From an uncultured Porphyromonadaceae bacterium (GTDB lineage Bacteria > Bacteroidota > Bacteroidia > Bacteroidales > Muribaculaceae): a stretch of DNA of 64,000 bases. Made by a program: the position numbers and the translations under genes. Where the stretch lies: the NCBI GenBank assembly GCA_946553045.1, contig CAMNRO010000001.1:1-64000 (forward strand), written 5' to 3'. Positions 46,329-56,900 of the stretch are shown piece after piece. The notes beneath the pieces are model-generated. The model saw only the letters and a list, made by a program, of their open reading frames with translations. It had not been told where the DNA came from and searched no databases. Position 1 is the stretch's first letter; each line of letters starts with the position of its first letter.

Positions 46329-48575
46329 ATGAAAAAACCAATCATAATTTCTACAGCTATTCTCTCCGCGCTCGCCGCACAGGCTCAGAGCGGAACAATA
46401 GTCGAAACCAAGGCCTACCGATGGCACGGCGACACCATAACCCAGGGCGAATATATGGCTACCGCTCCCGGCAAGTTCGAAATAGTATCGACCTACTCGG
46501 CCCAGCCCGGCTTCGGCTTTCCCATCGACAAAAGCTGGAAACTGAAAAACGACATTTCGGCATATCCTCAGCTTGAGACGCCGAACACCCTCCACACCGC
46601 AATCTACAACATGGGGCTCGACGAAATGGTCAATGCCGTAGAACCCGACACGACCCTGCGCACAGGCAAGGAATGGGGCGGCGTATGGACCCGCGACGTC
46701 AGCTACTCGATATTGCTCTCGATGGCATATCTTCAGCCGGAGGCATCGAAGATTTCGCTCATGAAGAAAGTGAATCCTCAGGGAGTGATAATACAGGACA
46801 CCGGCAGCGGCGGCGCATGGCCGGTAAGCTCCGACCGCATGATATGGGCCGTCGCCGCCTATGAGCTTTACAAAGTAACCGGCGACCGCAAGTGGCTCGA
46901 ATACATATATCCGATAATCAAAAAATCGGTCGACGACGACGCCCTCACCGTTGCTTCGGCTAACGGTCTCGTAAAAGGCGAGACTTCGTTCATCGACTGG
47001 CGCGAGCAAAGCTATCCGCGCTGGATGCAGACCGCCGACATATACCAGTCGGAGGCTCTCGGCACTTCCATAGTCCACGCCCAGGCGCTTCAGGTGCTCG
47101 CCGACATTGCCGACGAACTCGGCAAAAGCAAGGAAGCAGACGACTATGCAGCACGGGCCGAAGCTATCCGCAAGGCTGTGAACGACCATTTGTGGCTCGA
47201 CGACAAAGGATACTATGCCATGTACACCTACGGCCGCACAGCTCCGATTCTGAATCCACGCGCCGAAACCCTCGGCGAGTCACTCGCCATATTATATAAT
47301 GTAGCCTCGCCTGAACGCGCGCGCGCCATAACCGAAAACAACCCCACAACACCTTTTGGCGCTGCAATCTTCTTCCCCCAGATTGCCGACATACCCCCAT
47401 ACCACAACAACTCTCTCTGGCCCTGGGTGGGAGCATACTGGGCCATGGCAAATGCAAAGGCTCAGAACGAAGCCGGCACTCTCGAAGCAATCGGAGCCGT
47501 TTTCCGTCCGGCAGCCTTGTTCGCTACCAATAAGGAAAATTTCGTGCTCGACAACGGCGATATTGCCACACAGCTCAACTCGTCGAACATGCTCTGGTGT
47601 CTGGCCGGAAATATTGCCATAACTCACAAAATTCTGTTCGGTATCCGATTCGAGAAAAACGGACTTGCTTTCGAGCCCTTCGTGCCCAAGGCTTTGGCAG
47701 CGGAACGCACCCTGACCTGCTTCAAATACCGGAGAGCCACGCTCGACATCACCGTCAAAGGCTATGGTAGCCAAATCAAGTCGTTCACCCTTAACGGCAA
47801 GGAACACAAGCCTTTCATTCCGGCCGACATCAAAGGCAATAACAAGATAGTGATAACGATGGCCGACAACGATATCGCCCCGCTCAAGGTCAACAGAACC
47901 AAAAACATAAAGGCACCTCTTACACCTATTACATGGTTCGAAGGCAACACCTTGTGCTGGAACCCCATCGAATACATAGGCAAATATATCGTCCTGCGCA
48001 ACGGCAAGCCCGTGGCAGAAACCCGCACCACCACTTTCGAAGCTGCCGAACCGGGCGAATATCAGGTAATCGGAGTATCCGGCGACGGTGTGCAGTCGTT
48101 TGCCTCCGAGCCCCGTTCGAACCGCAATAGAATTGTGGCTGAAATGCCTGGCGAAGTTGCCGATGCTGTATCGTCCGAAATATCATACAACCCCGAAACA
48201 CGCATAAGCGGCTACCATGGCGCCGGCTTCCGCGAAATAGACCGAAGCAGCGCGCCCCTCAACATACCCGTCAACATACCGGCCGACGGCACCTATGCCC
48301 TCTCTCTGCGCTATGCCAACGGCAATGGCCCCGTCAACACCCAGAACAAATGCACCATACGCACAATCAGCGTCGATGGAAACCGCGCCGGTATTGTCGT
48401 AATGCCTCATCGCGGTGTCAGAAACTGGGACGACTGGGGCTACTCTAACATTCTCACTCTCCCCCTCTCCGCAGGACGTCATACGATAACTATCGACTTT
48501 CGCCCGGAGAACAACAATATGAATATCAACACCAACCATGCACTGATTGATGAAATAGTGCTCGAAAAGCTATGA
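46329..48575 (+). CDS. Exported (alpha/alpha)6 six-hairpin glycosidase
   Basis: The 748-residue protein has a signal peptide (about residues 1-20, ending AQA). The central part (about 75-440) has the repeating helical pairs of an (alpha/alpha)6 barrel: EWGGVWTRDVSYSILLSMA, TGSGGAWPVSSDRMIWAVAAYELYKVTG and FIDWREQSYPRWMQ, with Asp/Glu residues in the loops typical of the six-hairpin clan (GH15/65/78-like). The C-terminal 200 residues look like beta-sandwich, carbohydrate-binding modules. The exact family and substrate are not clear to me. I chose the ATG at 46329; the longer reading overlaps tilS. Confidence 0.82.
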   Translation: MKKPIIISTAILSALAAQAQSGTIVETKAYRWHGDTITQGEYMATAPGKFEIVSTYSAQPGFGFPIDKSWKLKNDISAYPQLETPNTLHTAIYNMGLDEMVNAVEPDTTLRTGKEWGGVWTRDVSYSILLSMAYLQPEASKISLMKKVNPQGVIIQDTGSGGAWPVSSDRMIWAVAAYELYKVTGDRKWLEYIYPIIKKSVDDDALTVASANGLVKGETSFIDWREQSYPRWMQTADIYQSEALGTSIVHAQALQVLADIADELGKSKEADDYAARAEAIRKAVNDHLWLDDKGYYAMYTYGRTAPILNPRAETLGESLAILYNVASPERARAITENNPTTPFGAAIFFPQIADIPPYHNNSLWPWVGAYWAMANAKAQNEAGTLEAIGAVFRPAALFATNKENFVLDNGDIATQLNSSNMLWCLAGNIAITHKILFGIRFEKNGLAFEPFVPKALAAERTLTCFKYRRATLDITVKGYGSQIKSFTLNGKEHKPFIPADIKGNNKIVITMADNDIAPLKVNRTKNIKAPLTPITWFEGNTLCWNPIEYIGKYIVLRNGKPVAETRTTTFEAAEPGEYQVIGVSGDGVQSFASEPRSNRNRIVAEMPGEVADAVSSEISYNPETRISGYHGAGFREIDRSSAPLNIPVNIPADGTYALSLRYANGNGPVNTQNKCTIRTISVDGNRAGIVVMPHRGVRNWDDWGYSNILTLPLSAGRHTITIDFRPENNNMNINTNHALIDEIVLEKL

Positions 48576-48606
48576 ACCATCGACAGTCATTACTTGTTCT
48601 AATTTC

Positions 48607-49053
48607 ATGAAAGACAAAGATATAGCCATGACACTGATTGACCTCGGCGAAGTCGACGGCGCAAGCGCCATCAACCGCCGCGCTCTCCGACGGCTCACCC
48701 GCGAGCCTATCAGTGTGGATATGAACGTAAAAGTCGTGCCCGACACCGACCGCTCTCTTCTCAGCATACTCGTATCGTGCTCATACCGTGCCGTCATTGG
48801 CCTTATACGCGAACGACTGCTCGTATGCACGGCTGTGGCAACCTTCGAGGTCGAAGACCTTGCTTCTCACATAGAGGAAAACGGGCAGGACAAACTTCTG
48901 CCCACACCACTGATGATGAACATGCTCGGCATCGCCGTAGGCGCTCTCCGCGGCATCGTTGCCGTAAAGACTGCCGGAACACCGCTAAGACGGCGCCCTA
49001 TGCCGATAATCGACCTCAACACACTCATGCGCCGCCTGTCCGGGCCAAGATAG
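48607..49053 (+). CDS. SecB-like small protein (uncertain)
   Basis: This 148-residue protein is one I do not firmly recognise. The C-terminal part (TPLMMNMLGIAVGALRGIVAVK, then PMPIIDLNTLMRRL) has the layout of the long helix and final strand of SecB-fold proteins: a Gly-rich helix, Arg-Gly, then an L/MPxID segment. The N-terminal half reads as beta-strands (SVDMNVKVVP, LLSILVSCSYRA). If SecB-like, it would be a holdase or export chaperone. No SecA or toxin gene is adjacent. It follows the glycosidase by 31 bases and ends at a terminator. Confidence 0.6.
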   Translation: MKDKDIAMTLIDLGEVDGASAINRRALRRLTREPISVDMNVKVVPDTDRSLLSILVSCSYRAVIGLIRERLLVCTAVATFEVEDLASHIEENGQDKLLPTPLMMNMLGIAVGALRGIVAVKTAGTPLRRRPMPIIDLNTLMRRLSGPR

Positions 49054-49070
49054 ACATATCCTACTGAAAA

Positions 49071-49105
49071 CAGCAAAAAGCCGCATTAGCGGCTTTTGCT
49101 GTTTT
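49071..49105 (+). terminator. Terminator isolating the VWA-tubulin-protease cassette on its left
   Basis: The stem CAGCAAAAAGCCGC / GCGGCTTTTGCTG with loop ATTA and a following T4 lies 18 bases past the SecB-like gene. Confidence 0.85.
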
Positions 49106-49189
49106 ACAACATATTTTCCTATGATTCACAGCCTCTTAAGCCACTTTCAGCACCATAATAGCCAATAAAAGCAATTTATGATGCACACC

Positions 49190-49235
49190 GATAGCTATTT
49201 TCTACAAATATTTGCTTATATTTGCGGTATTGGTG
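49190..49235 (+). repeat. Direct repeat copy 1, promoter-bearing
   Basis: This 46-base element starts GATAGCTATTTTCTACAAA and ends TATATTTGCGGTATTGGTG. Copy 2 at 57246-57290 matches about 40 of 46 aligned positions by hand. The element holds the -7 box for the VWA gene. The two copies bracket the three-gene cassette. Confidence 0.85.
49217..49224 (+). promoter_or_regulatory. -7 box (TATATTTG) for the VWA-tubulin-protease operon
   Basis: TATATTTG lies within direct repeat copy 1, about 98 bases before the VWA start codon. No TTG is found at the usual -33 distance. Confidence 0.65.
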
Positions 49236-49322
49236 ACAAGTCTATTTTTTTTAACTTGAGCTAAAAATTTTCCGTCGGAGTTATAGAACCGATGGACATG
49301 CTAATAAAAAATCTGTGCCGCA

Positions 49323-51098
49323 ATGGAAAAACGATTACTATATATAAGAACCATTCTAATACTATTAATGCTGTTTTTTGTTGGAGCTGAATCGCTAAAT
49401 GCACAACGACAAAAAAACAACATCTTTCTTTTCGATTGTACAGGCTCAATGCAGACAAACGGTCTGTGGAATCCCGCAAAAGATGCTCTCGATGCCACTA
49501 TTGCCACTCAGACAAACATAGACGGTTCACAGTTCTCGGTAATTCCTTTCGGCGACAGCCCTTATGGCGTCATATCGTTCGATTCCGACGGCTATCTTTC
49601 TCAAAAAAAGAATATCAATGATACTTTTGAAAAATATATTGCCAGTTCGAAATATACCCGCATTTCCGATGTGCTTCAGGAAGGTTTTACTAAAGTAAAT
49701 CCGCATCGCGACAATCGAATATATCTTCTTACCGATGGTCTTCCCAATCAAGGCGACACACCCGAAAAGGTCGCCCGGACTATAACCGCCTGGTGTGCCA
49801 ATCATAAAAACACACGTTTTTTCTATGTCGCACTGAAAAATGATGTAATTAATCCTGTGATAAAGCAGGCTATCGACAATTGCCACGATGCTTTTATTGT
49901 GCAGTGCCAAAACCGTGTGATTCCACAGATTGCCGATATTTCAGCCCACGTCTATACCAATATAGAAGAACTGGACACCGATAAATCGATAGAATTCAGT
50001 CTTCCCGGAGAATATGGACTTTCCATATCAGAGAGTGATTCATTATTCAGCACCGAAATTGTAGACAGCCGTGCTTTAGGCGGTAAAATCAATCTTAAAT
50101 TCCGCCCCGGACAGGGCTACGATATAGCCCGACTTCACGAAACAATGCAAGGCGGAGAATATGAATTTACTGTCGATATATCGTGCTCCGATTCGCGCTA
50201 CTTCATAGCAAACCCGACACTTACCGTCCATGTTTCCGACAAGATGCTGTCGGAACTTGTGATATCCGACGGTCTCAATCAATTGAATGCCGATGAGGTG
50301 GAGTGGCACGACTCCTTTTTATGGTCGCCGGCTGCCCCCGAACGCAAAATAGAATGGAATCTTGCCCCGATATTCAAGAACGAACTCCAGCGCACGGCAT
50401 TGAAACTTAAATTTGTTCAGCGAGAAGGCGAAGCTGCCGATTTTGAAGCGTGGCTGAATGGAGAGCCTCTACCGATTGGCAGCACTTTCGATGTTATACC
50501 CGGCTCTGCATATGTGCTTAGTGTGCAATTCAACCACAAAGCCACTACTGGAGAACGCTATTTCAACCTTATTCCGGTAGAAATCAACGCCATCGACATG
50601 ATAAACAATGAGCCGGCCGATTCGTACGAAGGGACATCGTTGCATACATCGTATGCTGTGAAATGGAATCCTCTCAAAACATTCCTTTTCTGGCTTGGCG
50701 TCGTACTCCTTTGCGCATTGCTGATATGGCTTATTGTACTTAAGCGAATATTGTTCCCGAAAATAAAGGTTGGACGTATCGAATTTACCGGCCCTGACAC
50801 CTACTATGTGTCAAAACGCCTCAAAGATGCCAGAAAAGTAGTATTTACATCCAAGAAACAGTCGCAAAACATAATATCGCGCATATTTACAGGCGAGATT
50901 CGCTTTGTACGCGCCGAACATTTCGAGCCTGAGATTATCGTCGAGCCATTCGGTCGCGGCAAGAAAGTGAAAATATATTCTGTGTCTACAGGTATATCCG
51001 GCTGGGATATCTACCCTTCGACATCATTCGCACCCTACGAAAAAGGAAAAGCTGTAAAACGTAGCGACAACACCAAGACTGAATTTGAATTAAGCTAA
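49323..51098 (+). CDS. Secreted, membrane-anchored von Willebrand factor A domain protein
   Basis: The 591-residue protein has a signal peptide (about residues 1-28, cut near NAQ). A VWA domain (33-215) follows with a MIDAS variant D38-C-T40-G-S42 and YLLTDGLPN (Asp138) as the third ligand loop. Beta-rich segments run from about 225 to 445. One transmembrane helix (453-473, FLFWLGVVLLCALLIWLIVL) precedes a 118-residue basic C-terminal domain. The VWA part should thus be periplasmic and the tail cytoplasmic. It is the first gene of the cassette; the tubulin-like gene begins 19 bases on. The family role is unknown; VWA domains bind protein ligands through the metal site. Confidence 0.88.
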   Translation: MEKRLLYIRTILILLMLFFVGAESLNAQRQKNNIFLFDCTGSMQTNGLWNPAKDALDATIATQTNIDGSQFSVIPFGDSPYGVISFDSDGYLSQKKNINDTFEKYIASSKYTRISDVLQEGFTKVNPHRDNRIYLLTDGLPNQGDTPEKVARTITAWCANHKNTRFFYVALKNDVINPVIKQAIDNCHDAFIVQCQNRVIPQIADISAHVYTNIEELDTDKSIEFSLPGEYGLSISESDSLFSTEIVDSRALGGKINLKFRPGQGYDIARLHETMQGGEYEFTVDISCSDSRYFIANPTLTVHVSDKMLSELVISDGLNQLNADEVEWHDSFLWSPAAPERKIEWNLAPIFKNELQRTALKLKFVQREGEAADFEAWLNGEPLPIGSTFDVIPGSAYVLSVQFNHKATTGERYFNLIPVEINAIDMINNEPADSYEGTSLHTSYAVKWNPLKTFLFWLGVVLLCALLIWLIVLKRILFPKIKVGRIEFTGPDTYYVSKRLKDARKVVFTSKKQSQNIISRIFTGEIRFVRAEHFEPEIIVEPFGRGKKVKIYSVSTGISGWDIYPSTSFAPYEKGKAVKRSDNTKTEFELS

Positions 51099-51117
51099 AA
51101 TCTCTCATTATCAAGAT

Positions 51118-53901
51118 ATGGCAAAACTAAGAAGAACCCTTTTGATAGGGTTGGGCGGTACCGGCATAAAGTCGATACTCGATGCAAAAAAGATGTTCTA
51201 TGAGAACTACGGTCAGATACCTCCGATGATCGGATTTCTCGGAATTGATACTGATGCTCCCGGCTTACGTAATTCATTTGTTACAGCAGCCGACGGTACC
51301 ATAATTTCTCTTAATCAATCGGAGCAGCTATGCATTTCGGTATCTAATCCGGCTCAAATATACCTCAACAATATCAATTCAGGACTTTTCGACTGGATGC
51401 CGGATAGTAATGTATCGGGCTTGTCGGCTCTTTCAATAGGAGCCGGTCAAATGCGCAGCAACGGACGTTTCGCCATCACAGTAAATGAAAATTCCGTACA
51501 GCAGATTATAAATCACAAAATTACGGAAGTAAACAACGCCCGTATAATAGATAATTCCAACTACGATCTTCTCGGAAAAGACACCGAGGTCCACATGGTA
51601 TTTTCTCTTGGCGGTGGCACTGGCAGCGGCACATTCATCAACATCGCTTACCTTATCAAGCGCATGTTCCCCGGCATAAAGCTTTCCGGATATGCTGTAC
51701 TTTCCGACGTGTTCCGTCTTATGGTCACAGGCGTCATGTCTTCTCGAGTAAAACCCAATGGCAAGGGCGCGCTGATAGACCTCGATTATCTTGCACATCT
51801 CACACCGGCATCCGAACCAATAAATGTGAAGTGGTTTCATACGGTCGATAAAGTCAACAGCCGCGCTTTCGATGCACTGTATCTCGTTGACAATTCGAAT
51901 GAGAATAACGATATGTTCGACCGCGTAGACCCGCTCTGCCAAATGATTGCCCTCGCTATCGTAACATCGGTAGGCGAGCTTGGCGTGGCTCTCGATTCTG
52001 TGAGCGACAACGTGAGCAAACTTATTGCCGACGGAAGCATGGACATTCGGAATAAAAAGGCCTGGGTGGCAGGTTTCGGATGCGCCGAAATAGTATTCGA
52101 CGGCGAACGCCTTGCCAATATCTACGCTCGCAAAGCCTCTATACAACTGGTAAACAAGATGCTCAACGGCGGTTGCGACGACCCTGCCATCATAGCCAAC
52201 AACTGGTTCGACAACACCAAGATTCGCGAAAATCAGAATAAGGACGATGTAATCGATTACTTCATGGCGCCCACTCCCGAGCATGTGCTGACAGAAATCG
52301 ACAGTCCCGACAATCCTCTTCCCGAGTGCCAGCAGTATATAGCCAACCGAGCCATGCCGAGCAATACGAAGCTCGAGGAAAAACAAAGTGCGCTCCAGAC
52401 TCGCGTCGAAGAGTCGCTTTCGCGCCTCTTGAAGGAGCAGGCCGACAGAGAATGCGGCATTTTCCTCTGTAGCCAGATTCTTCTTACAATCCTAAATCAG
52501 ATTGAACTCTGCGATACTGAGATGAAGAATGAAAAGGAAGACTTCGAAGCTCAGTTACCACGTCTGGAATCGTCGATGAAAACTGCCTGCAGCGAACTTG
52601 CCGACTGCATGGACACATTTTTCAAACTCCGTCGCAGAGACTATGAAGCCGAGGTCGTGAATCAGACCATGAAACTTGCTGTGGCTCGCCGCGAAATCGC
52701 TCGCCGCAAGATGGCCAGTGAATTCTATAGCTGGCTTCGCGAGCGTATCAACAAGTCGATAGAACGGGTAGACATTATAATGTCGAATCTTCAGACTCTC
52801 CGCAACGAAAGCAACGTCGAGATACAGAAACTCGTTCGCAATGCCGCCGATGCCAACTTCTTCCAATTTGAACTATCGGCCAACTATGCCGAAAAAATTT
52901 CATGCCCGCTGTCAGATATCGTTTTTAACGATTTCACAGGCTTCATGCAGTCTGAAGGTGGCATAGCCTCCATCTCCGGCATGTCTTCAAAGCAGACCGA
53001 GGAAATCATAATGCGTTTCGTGCGTACTCTCCCGAAGGTCAAGAAATATAGTGCAATGACCGTCGACGATGCCATGGACGAACTCAGCGAAGACGAGCTC
53101 AAGTCGCTAATTAACAAAGCAGTGAAGAAATCGTTACCTCTGCTGCCATATACCTTCCGCGGTTTCGATGCCGACCTTCGCGAACGCCCCGTAGAATGTT
53201 ACTACATAGGTGTGGCAAGCAAAGGCCGCTCTCGCCTGGTAAAAGACAACTTTTTCCAGAACCTGGTATCGGGCGCAAAAGACGTCCAGTTCTCCGAAAT
53301 CGGCCTGAACAACCGTGTGATTATTTACCGTCAGCTCGGTGTGATTCCTGCATTTGCTGTCAAATCGCTCGACAACTACAATACCGAATACGAAAAGTGG
53401 GAAACTGACAAACCCAACGGCTCGCACTGGGACAAGAATATGTGCACTCGTATGACCAAGGAGCGCTACAGCCTGTTCCCCAAAAATACCGGAAATCCGC
53501 GTCTCCTTGAAATCTGGGTTTCTATTGTGGTCTACGGTCTGATGAAATACGATGCCGAAAGCGGACAGTATCGCATAAAGAGCCGTGGTCTCGGTGGAAA
53601 GGCACTTCGCGGCTGGCTTGTAGATATGGGCAAATCTCGTGCCGATGCGTTCTGCTTCCTCGAAGACAATATCGATATTCTTGAAGAAGAAATAAACCGC
53701 GAAATCAAGGAAATGGACATACCCGGCCCTGACAATCAGCTTCGTAAACTGTCGGAGCAGGCTGTAAAAGCTTGCGAAGACGGCACATATCTCGAAACCG
53801 TGTCAAAAAGTCCCATCCCAATGAAAACCATAGAGCTTTATCCGGCTGAAATGGATATCATCGAAAAGGAAATAGCTTTTATTCTTGATAATTACAAATG
53901 A
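51118..53901 (+). CDS. Tubulin-like (Tubulin_2) protein
   Basis: The 927-residue cytosolic protein has a nucleotide-binding domain of the FtsZ/tubulin superfamily: LIGLGGTGIKSI at residues 9-20 (loop T1), LGIDTDAPG at 41-49 (T2-like), IGAGQMRSNGRFA at 107-119, the diagnostic T4 loop GGGTGSG at 165-171, and FDALYLVDNSNENND at 251-265. About residues 430-590 are charged and helical, likely coiled coil. It is twice the length of FtsZ, so it carries a large added C-terminal region. The catalytic T7 loop is not obvious by eye. It overlaps the protease gene as ATGA. Confidence 0.9.
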   Translation: MAKLRRTLLIGLGGTGIKSILDAKKMFYENYGQIPPMIGFLGIDTDAPGLRNSFVTAADGTIISLNQSEQLCISVSNPAQIYLNNINSGLFDWMPDSNVSGLSALSIGAGQMRSNGRFAITVNENSVQQIINHKITEVNNARIIDNSNYDLLGKDTEVHMVFSLGGGTGSGTFINIAYLIKRMFPGIKLSGYAVLSDVFRLMVTGVMSSRVKPNGKGALIDLDYLAHLTPASEPINVKWFHTVDKVNSRAFDALYLVDNSNENNDMFDRVDPLCQMIALAIVTSVGELGVALDSVSDNVSKLIADGSMDIRNKKAWVAGFGCAEIVFDGERLANIYARKASIQLVNKMLNGGCDDPAIIANNWFDNTKIRENQNKDDVIDYFMAPTPEHVLTEIDSPDNPLPECQQYIANRAMPSNTKLEEKQSALQTRVEESLSRLLKEQADRECGIFLCSQILLTILNQIELCDTEMKNEKEDFEAQLPRLESSMKTACSELADCMDTFFKLRRRDYEAEVVNQTMKLAVARREIARRKMASEFYSWLRERINKSIERVDIIMSNLQTLRNESNVEIQKLVRNAADANFFQFELSANYAEKISCPLSDIVFNDFTGFMQSEGGIASISGMSSKQTEEIIMRFVRTLPKVKKYSAMTVDDAMDELSEDELKSLINKAVKKSLPLLPYTFRGFDADLRERPVECYYIGVASKGRSRLVKDNFFQNLVSGAKDVQFSEIGLNNRVIIYRQLGVIPAFAVKSLDNYNTEYEKWETDKPNGSHWDKNMCTRMTKERYSLFPKNTGNPRLLEIWVSIVVYGLMKYDAESGQYRIKSRGLGGKALRGWLVDMGKSRADAFCFLEDNIDILEEEINREIKEMDIPGPDNQLRKLSEQAVKACEDGTYLETVSKSPIPMKTIELYPAEMDIIEKEIAFILDNYK

Positions 53902-56900
53902 ATTCGACAGTCTCTGTCTGGACTTCATCGCTGACATCAAAAGCTGAATCGGAGGTCGCACGCATTGTTCGTGAGGCCCCCGGTGCAGCTTCCGTCTATG
54001 ACCATATAGCAGCTTCCGGTCTGACTGAGTCCGAACTTACTATTAGACTGACCGAGGCTTTCAACAAACTGGTGAAAATGACAATGTCAGACACCACTCT
54101 ACATGTGGTCGGCATTGTTCCACTCTCCAATGATGCAGCAGACTTACAGATAAAAACTCTTGCCAAGGCCTGTGCCGGAGTACGACACGACATAACACTC
54201 CACGTCATTGGCCTGCGTTCGGGTATTTGCCGTTTGTTCGGAATCGCAGAGACTTCCGAGAGTCTTGCGACAGAGCAGAAAAACATTGACGAACTCAAGG
54301 CTTCCAGCGCCGACAGCCATCTTTCAATATCATTTTCGCTTATCGACGATTATGTAGCCAACGGAGCACCGGTAAGGTTCACAATCAATAGTTTCGCCCA
54401 TTACCTCGCTGTCTTCCAGCTCACACTGGCAAAAGACTACTATGCCGTTCTATCGCCGTCCATGCTGGCATCACATCGCGGTCAGAACATATCAATCGGT
54501 CTTTCCACTCTCAAATTCGACCGCACCGCGACTGCTCGCCAGCTCTTAGGTTTAGGCTTCCTGTCGGCTCTTGATAATGTAGGAATTAATCGGCGTGAGG
54601 TAGACGCCCAGAAGGCCTCTCATGCAGCCGAACAATTTCTCTCAGGAATCTCAGATCGCTATCCGATTCTTTTCAGAGAACAGATCCGCCCGCTCTATAA
54701 AGACAAAGGTTTCGAAGAGGGACGTGTTGTGGCCATGGCTTCGGATATTCTTGATGCCGATATTTCGGACTTACGCGATTCAATTCTGTCGCTACTGCAT
54801 TCAGATTCGATGTCTCTGCCTGAAAAAGAAGCGGTATTGTCGCAGATTCTCGGTCGTGACAACGAGAATATCCGTGGCGTCCACTACGAACAGGAGACAA
54901 CCATTATCGATGATGCCTGCACCGAACCTATCGACATCTTCATAAACGCATTCAACGACTATTGCCCTGATTCACATCTGCTGCCAATACGTTCCGATTT
55001 CGAAGCTCTTAAACTATACGACTTCAATCTGTCGACTCTCGAGATGGAGGAAAGCCCACAAAATAAAAAGGCGCTCAATCCTCTGTCCGACTTAAAGAAA
55101 CTAAAACGCAGCATCCTCAATACCACTGCCTATATCCGAAACAAGACAGAAGAGCTCAGCGACTTGCAAAAGGCCAACGACCGCCGCGAGAATGTCGTAG
55201 AGATACGAAAAAAGTGGTCGAGACCGCCGGGAAATCCTGATACAGTTATCTTTAAAGAACAACCTCTTGACGACAAATATATACCGACAGCAGGTCTCGA
55301 AAGGAAAAAATCGGTCGATCTCCGTAAATTTTTCTCGCCCGTACGCGATCAGCTGAAACTGGGCTCGTGCACATCGTTTGCAGTAACGGGAATGTACGAA
55401 GCCATGATGAACATCCGTAATTTTTCGGGCGACAATGTAATGAGTCCGGCATACTTGTACTACTACTCGAATGTTTGCACAGGCCGGCCAGAAGGTGGCA
55501 GCAACTTTTACGAGCAACTTGAAGTGCTCGGAAAGCGCGGAGTATGCCAAGAATACATGTATCCCTATAAGCCGGACGATACCTCTGAGGCTCCGACAGA
55601 AGCGGCCGAAGCAGAAGCAGCAAAACATAGAGTATTGAGCGCCAAGCAGATTATGCTTGTAGACACAGCCGATAAAAAGGCAACCATCGATAAGAACCAC
55701 GAACTTCTGACAAGTGCATTGTCCGAAGGCTTCCCTGTGGGAATATCGCTCAGAATATTCGATGTATTCGGTAAGGACGGTTCGTTCATACTTCACCCTG
55801 ACGATTGTCCTGAAAAGACCGATATAGGCTTTCATGCAATGGTTATTGCCGGATATTCCGAAGAGAATGACATCTATATAGTCCGCAACTCATGGGGCGA
55901 AGACTTTGGAGACAATGGCTATTGCTATATACCGTCTGTTTATATCGATGACCCTGACTATCTTTCTTTTGCCTGTATTATCACAGAAACTACGGACTCT
56001 GTAGCTTCTAATTCGGCTGAGATTCCGCCGCTTATTGCCGAATTCGCGGCTACTGAATCTGAAATTCAGGCTGCAGCCATACGAAATGTGATAAGCAAGA
56101 CAAAAGTGGAGCTGAACTGCAACATAAGAATCTACAAAGAGTATTATAAATACTATCAGAGGCTTATCCAGCAACTTGCTATCCCAAAAGTACAGGAAGA
56201 CATCAGAAAGGCTGCTCAAACAGCCTCCACGCTGCATTACATTGAACTCGACAAAGAGCGCGAAAAGTTAGAAAGCTCATTCGTAGCCAAACTCAAAGAA
56301 TATAAAAAGGCTATGAGATATGTGATAGCGTGGTTGCTGCTGGCGGCTGTAATCTCCGGTCTTCTGTACTATGTGATACGCGAAAACGTTGTCGGCATTA
56401 CAGCTCTTGTATTCAGTATCCTTGGTGCCTTTGCCTGGGCTGGATATAAATGGAATGTACGTCGTCGCCGACGCGAACTGCAGGAAGAACTCGACCATAT
56501 TGCCACAAGAGTAGCGCGTAAGTCGGAAGAACTTCTTGAGATGCAGATAAAGTTCCACGTCGCAGGGATGTGGCTGAGTCGTTTCCACCACCTGTCACGC
56601 GATCTTGGCACAGTCTACGACCGACTCGTAAGCTATAACAGCACACTCTGCGGCTGGCGACAATTCTATTCTAACAGTGTAGACACGCTCGAAGAACCAG
56701 ATGGTCCTATGTTCCGTATTTTAGACCCCACAAAACTTCTTCAGTCATTCTTCGATGCCAACAAGACATGGATAGTAGGAAAAATCGACCTGATGAAAGT
56801 ATTCGACGAATATCAGGTATCGGCCGACAATCTGGAAAAATCGCATGAGACGCTTCGCAAGTCCGTGGGCAGTGCTACTACGGCATTGATGGCCGATTTC

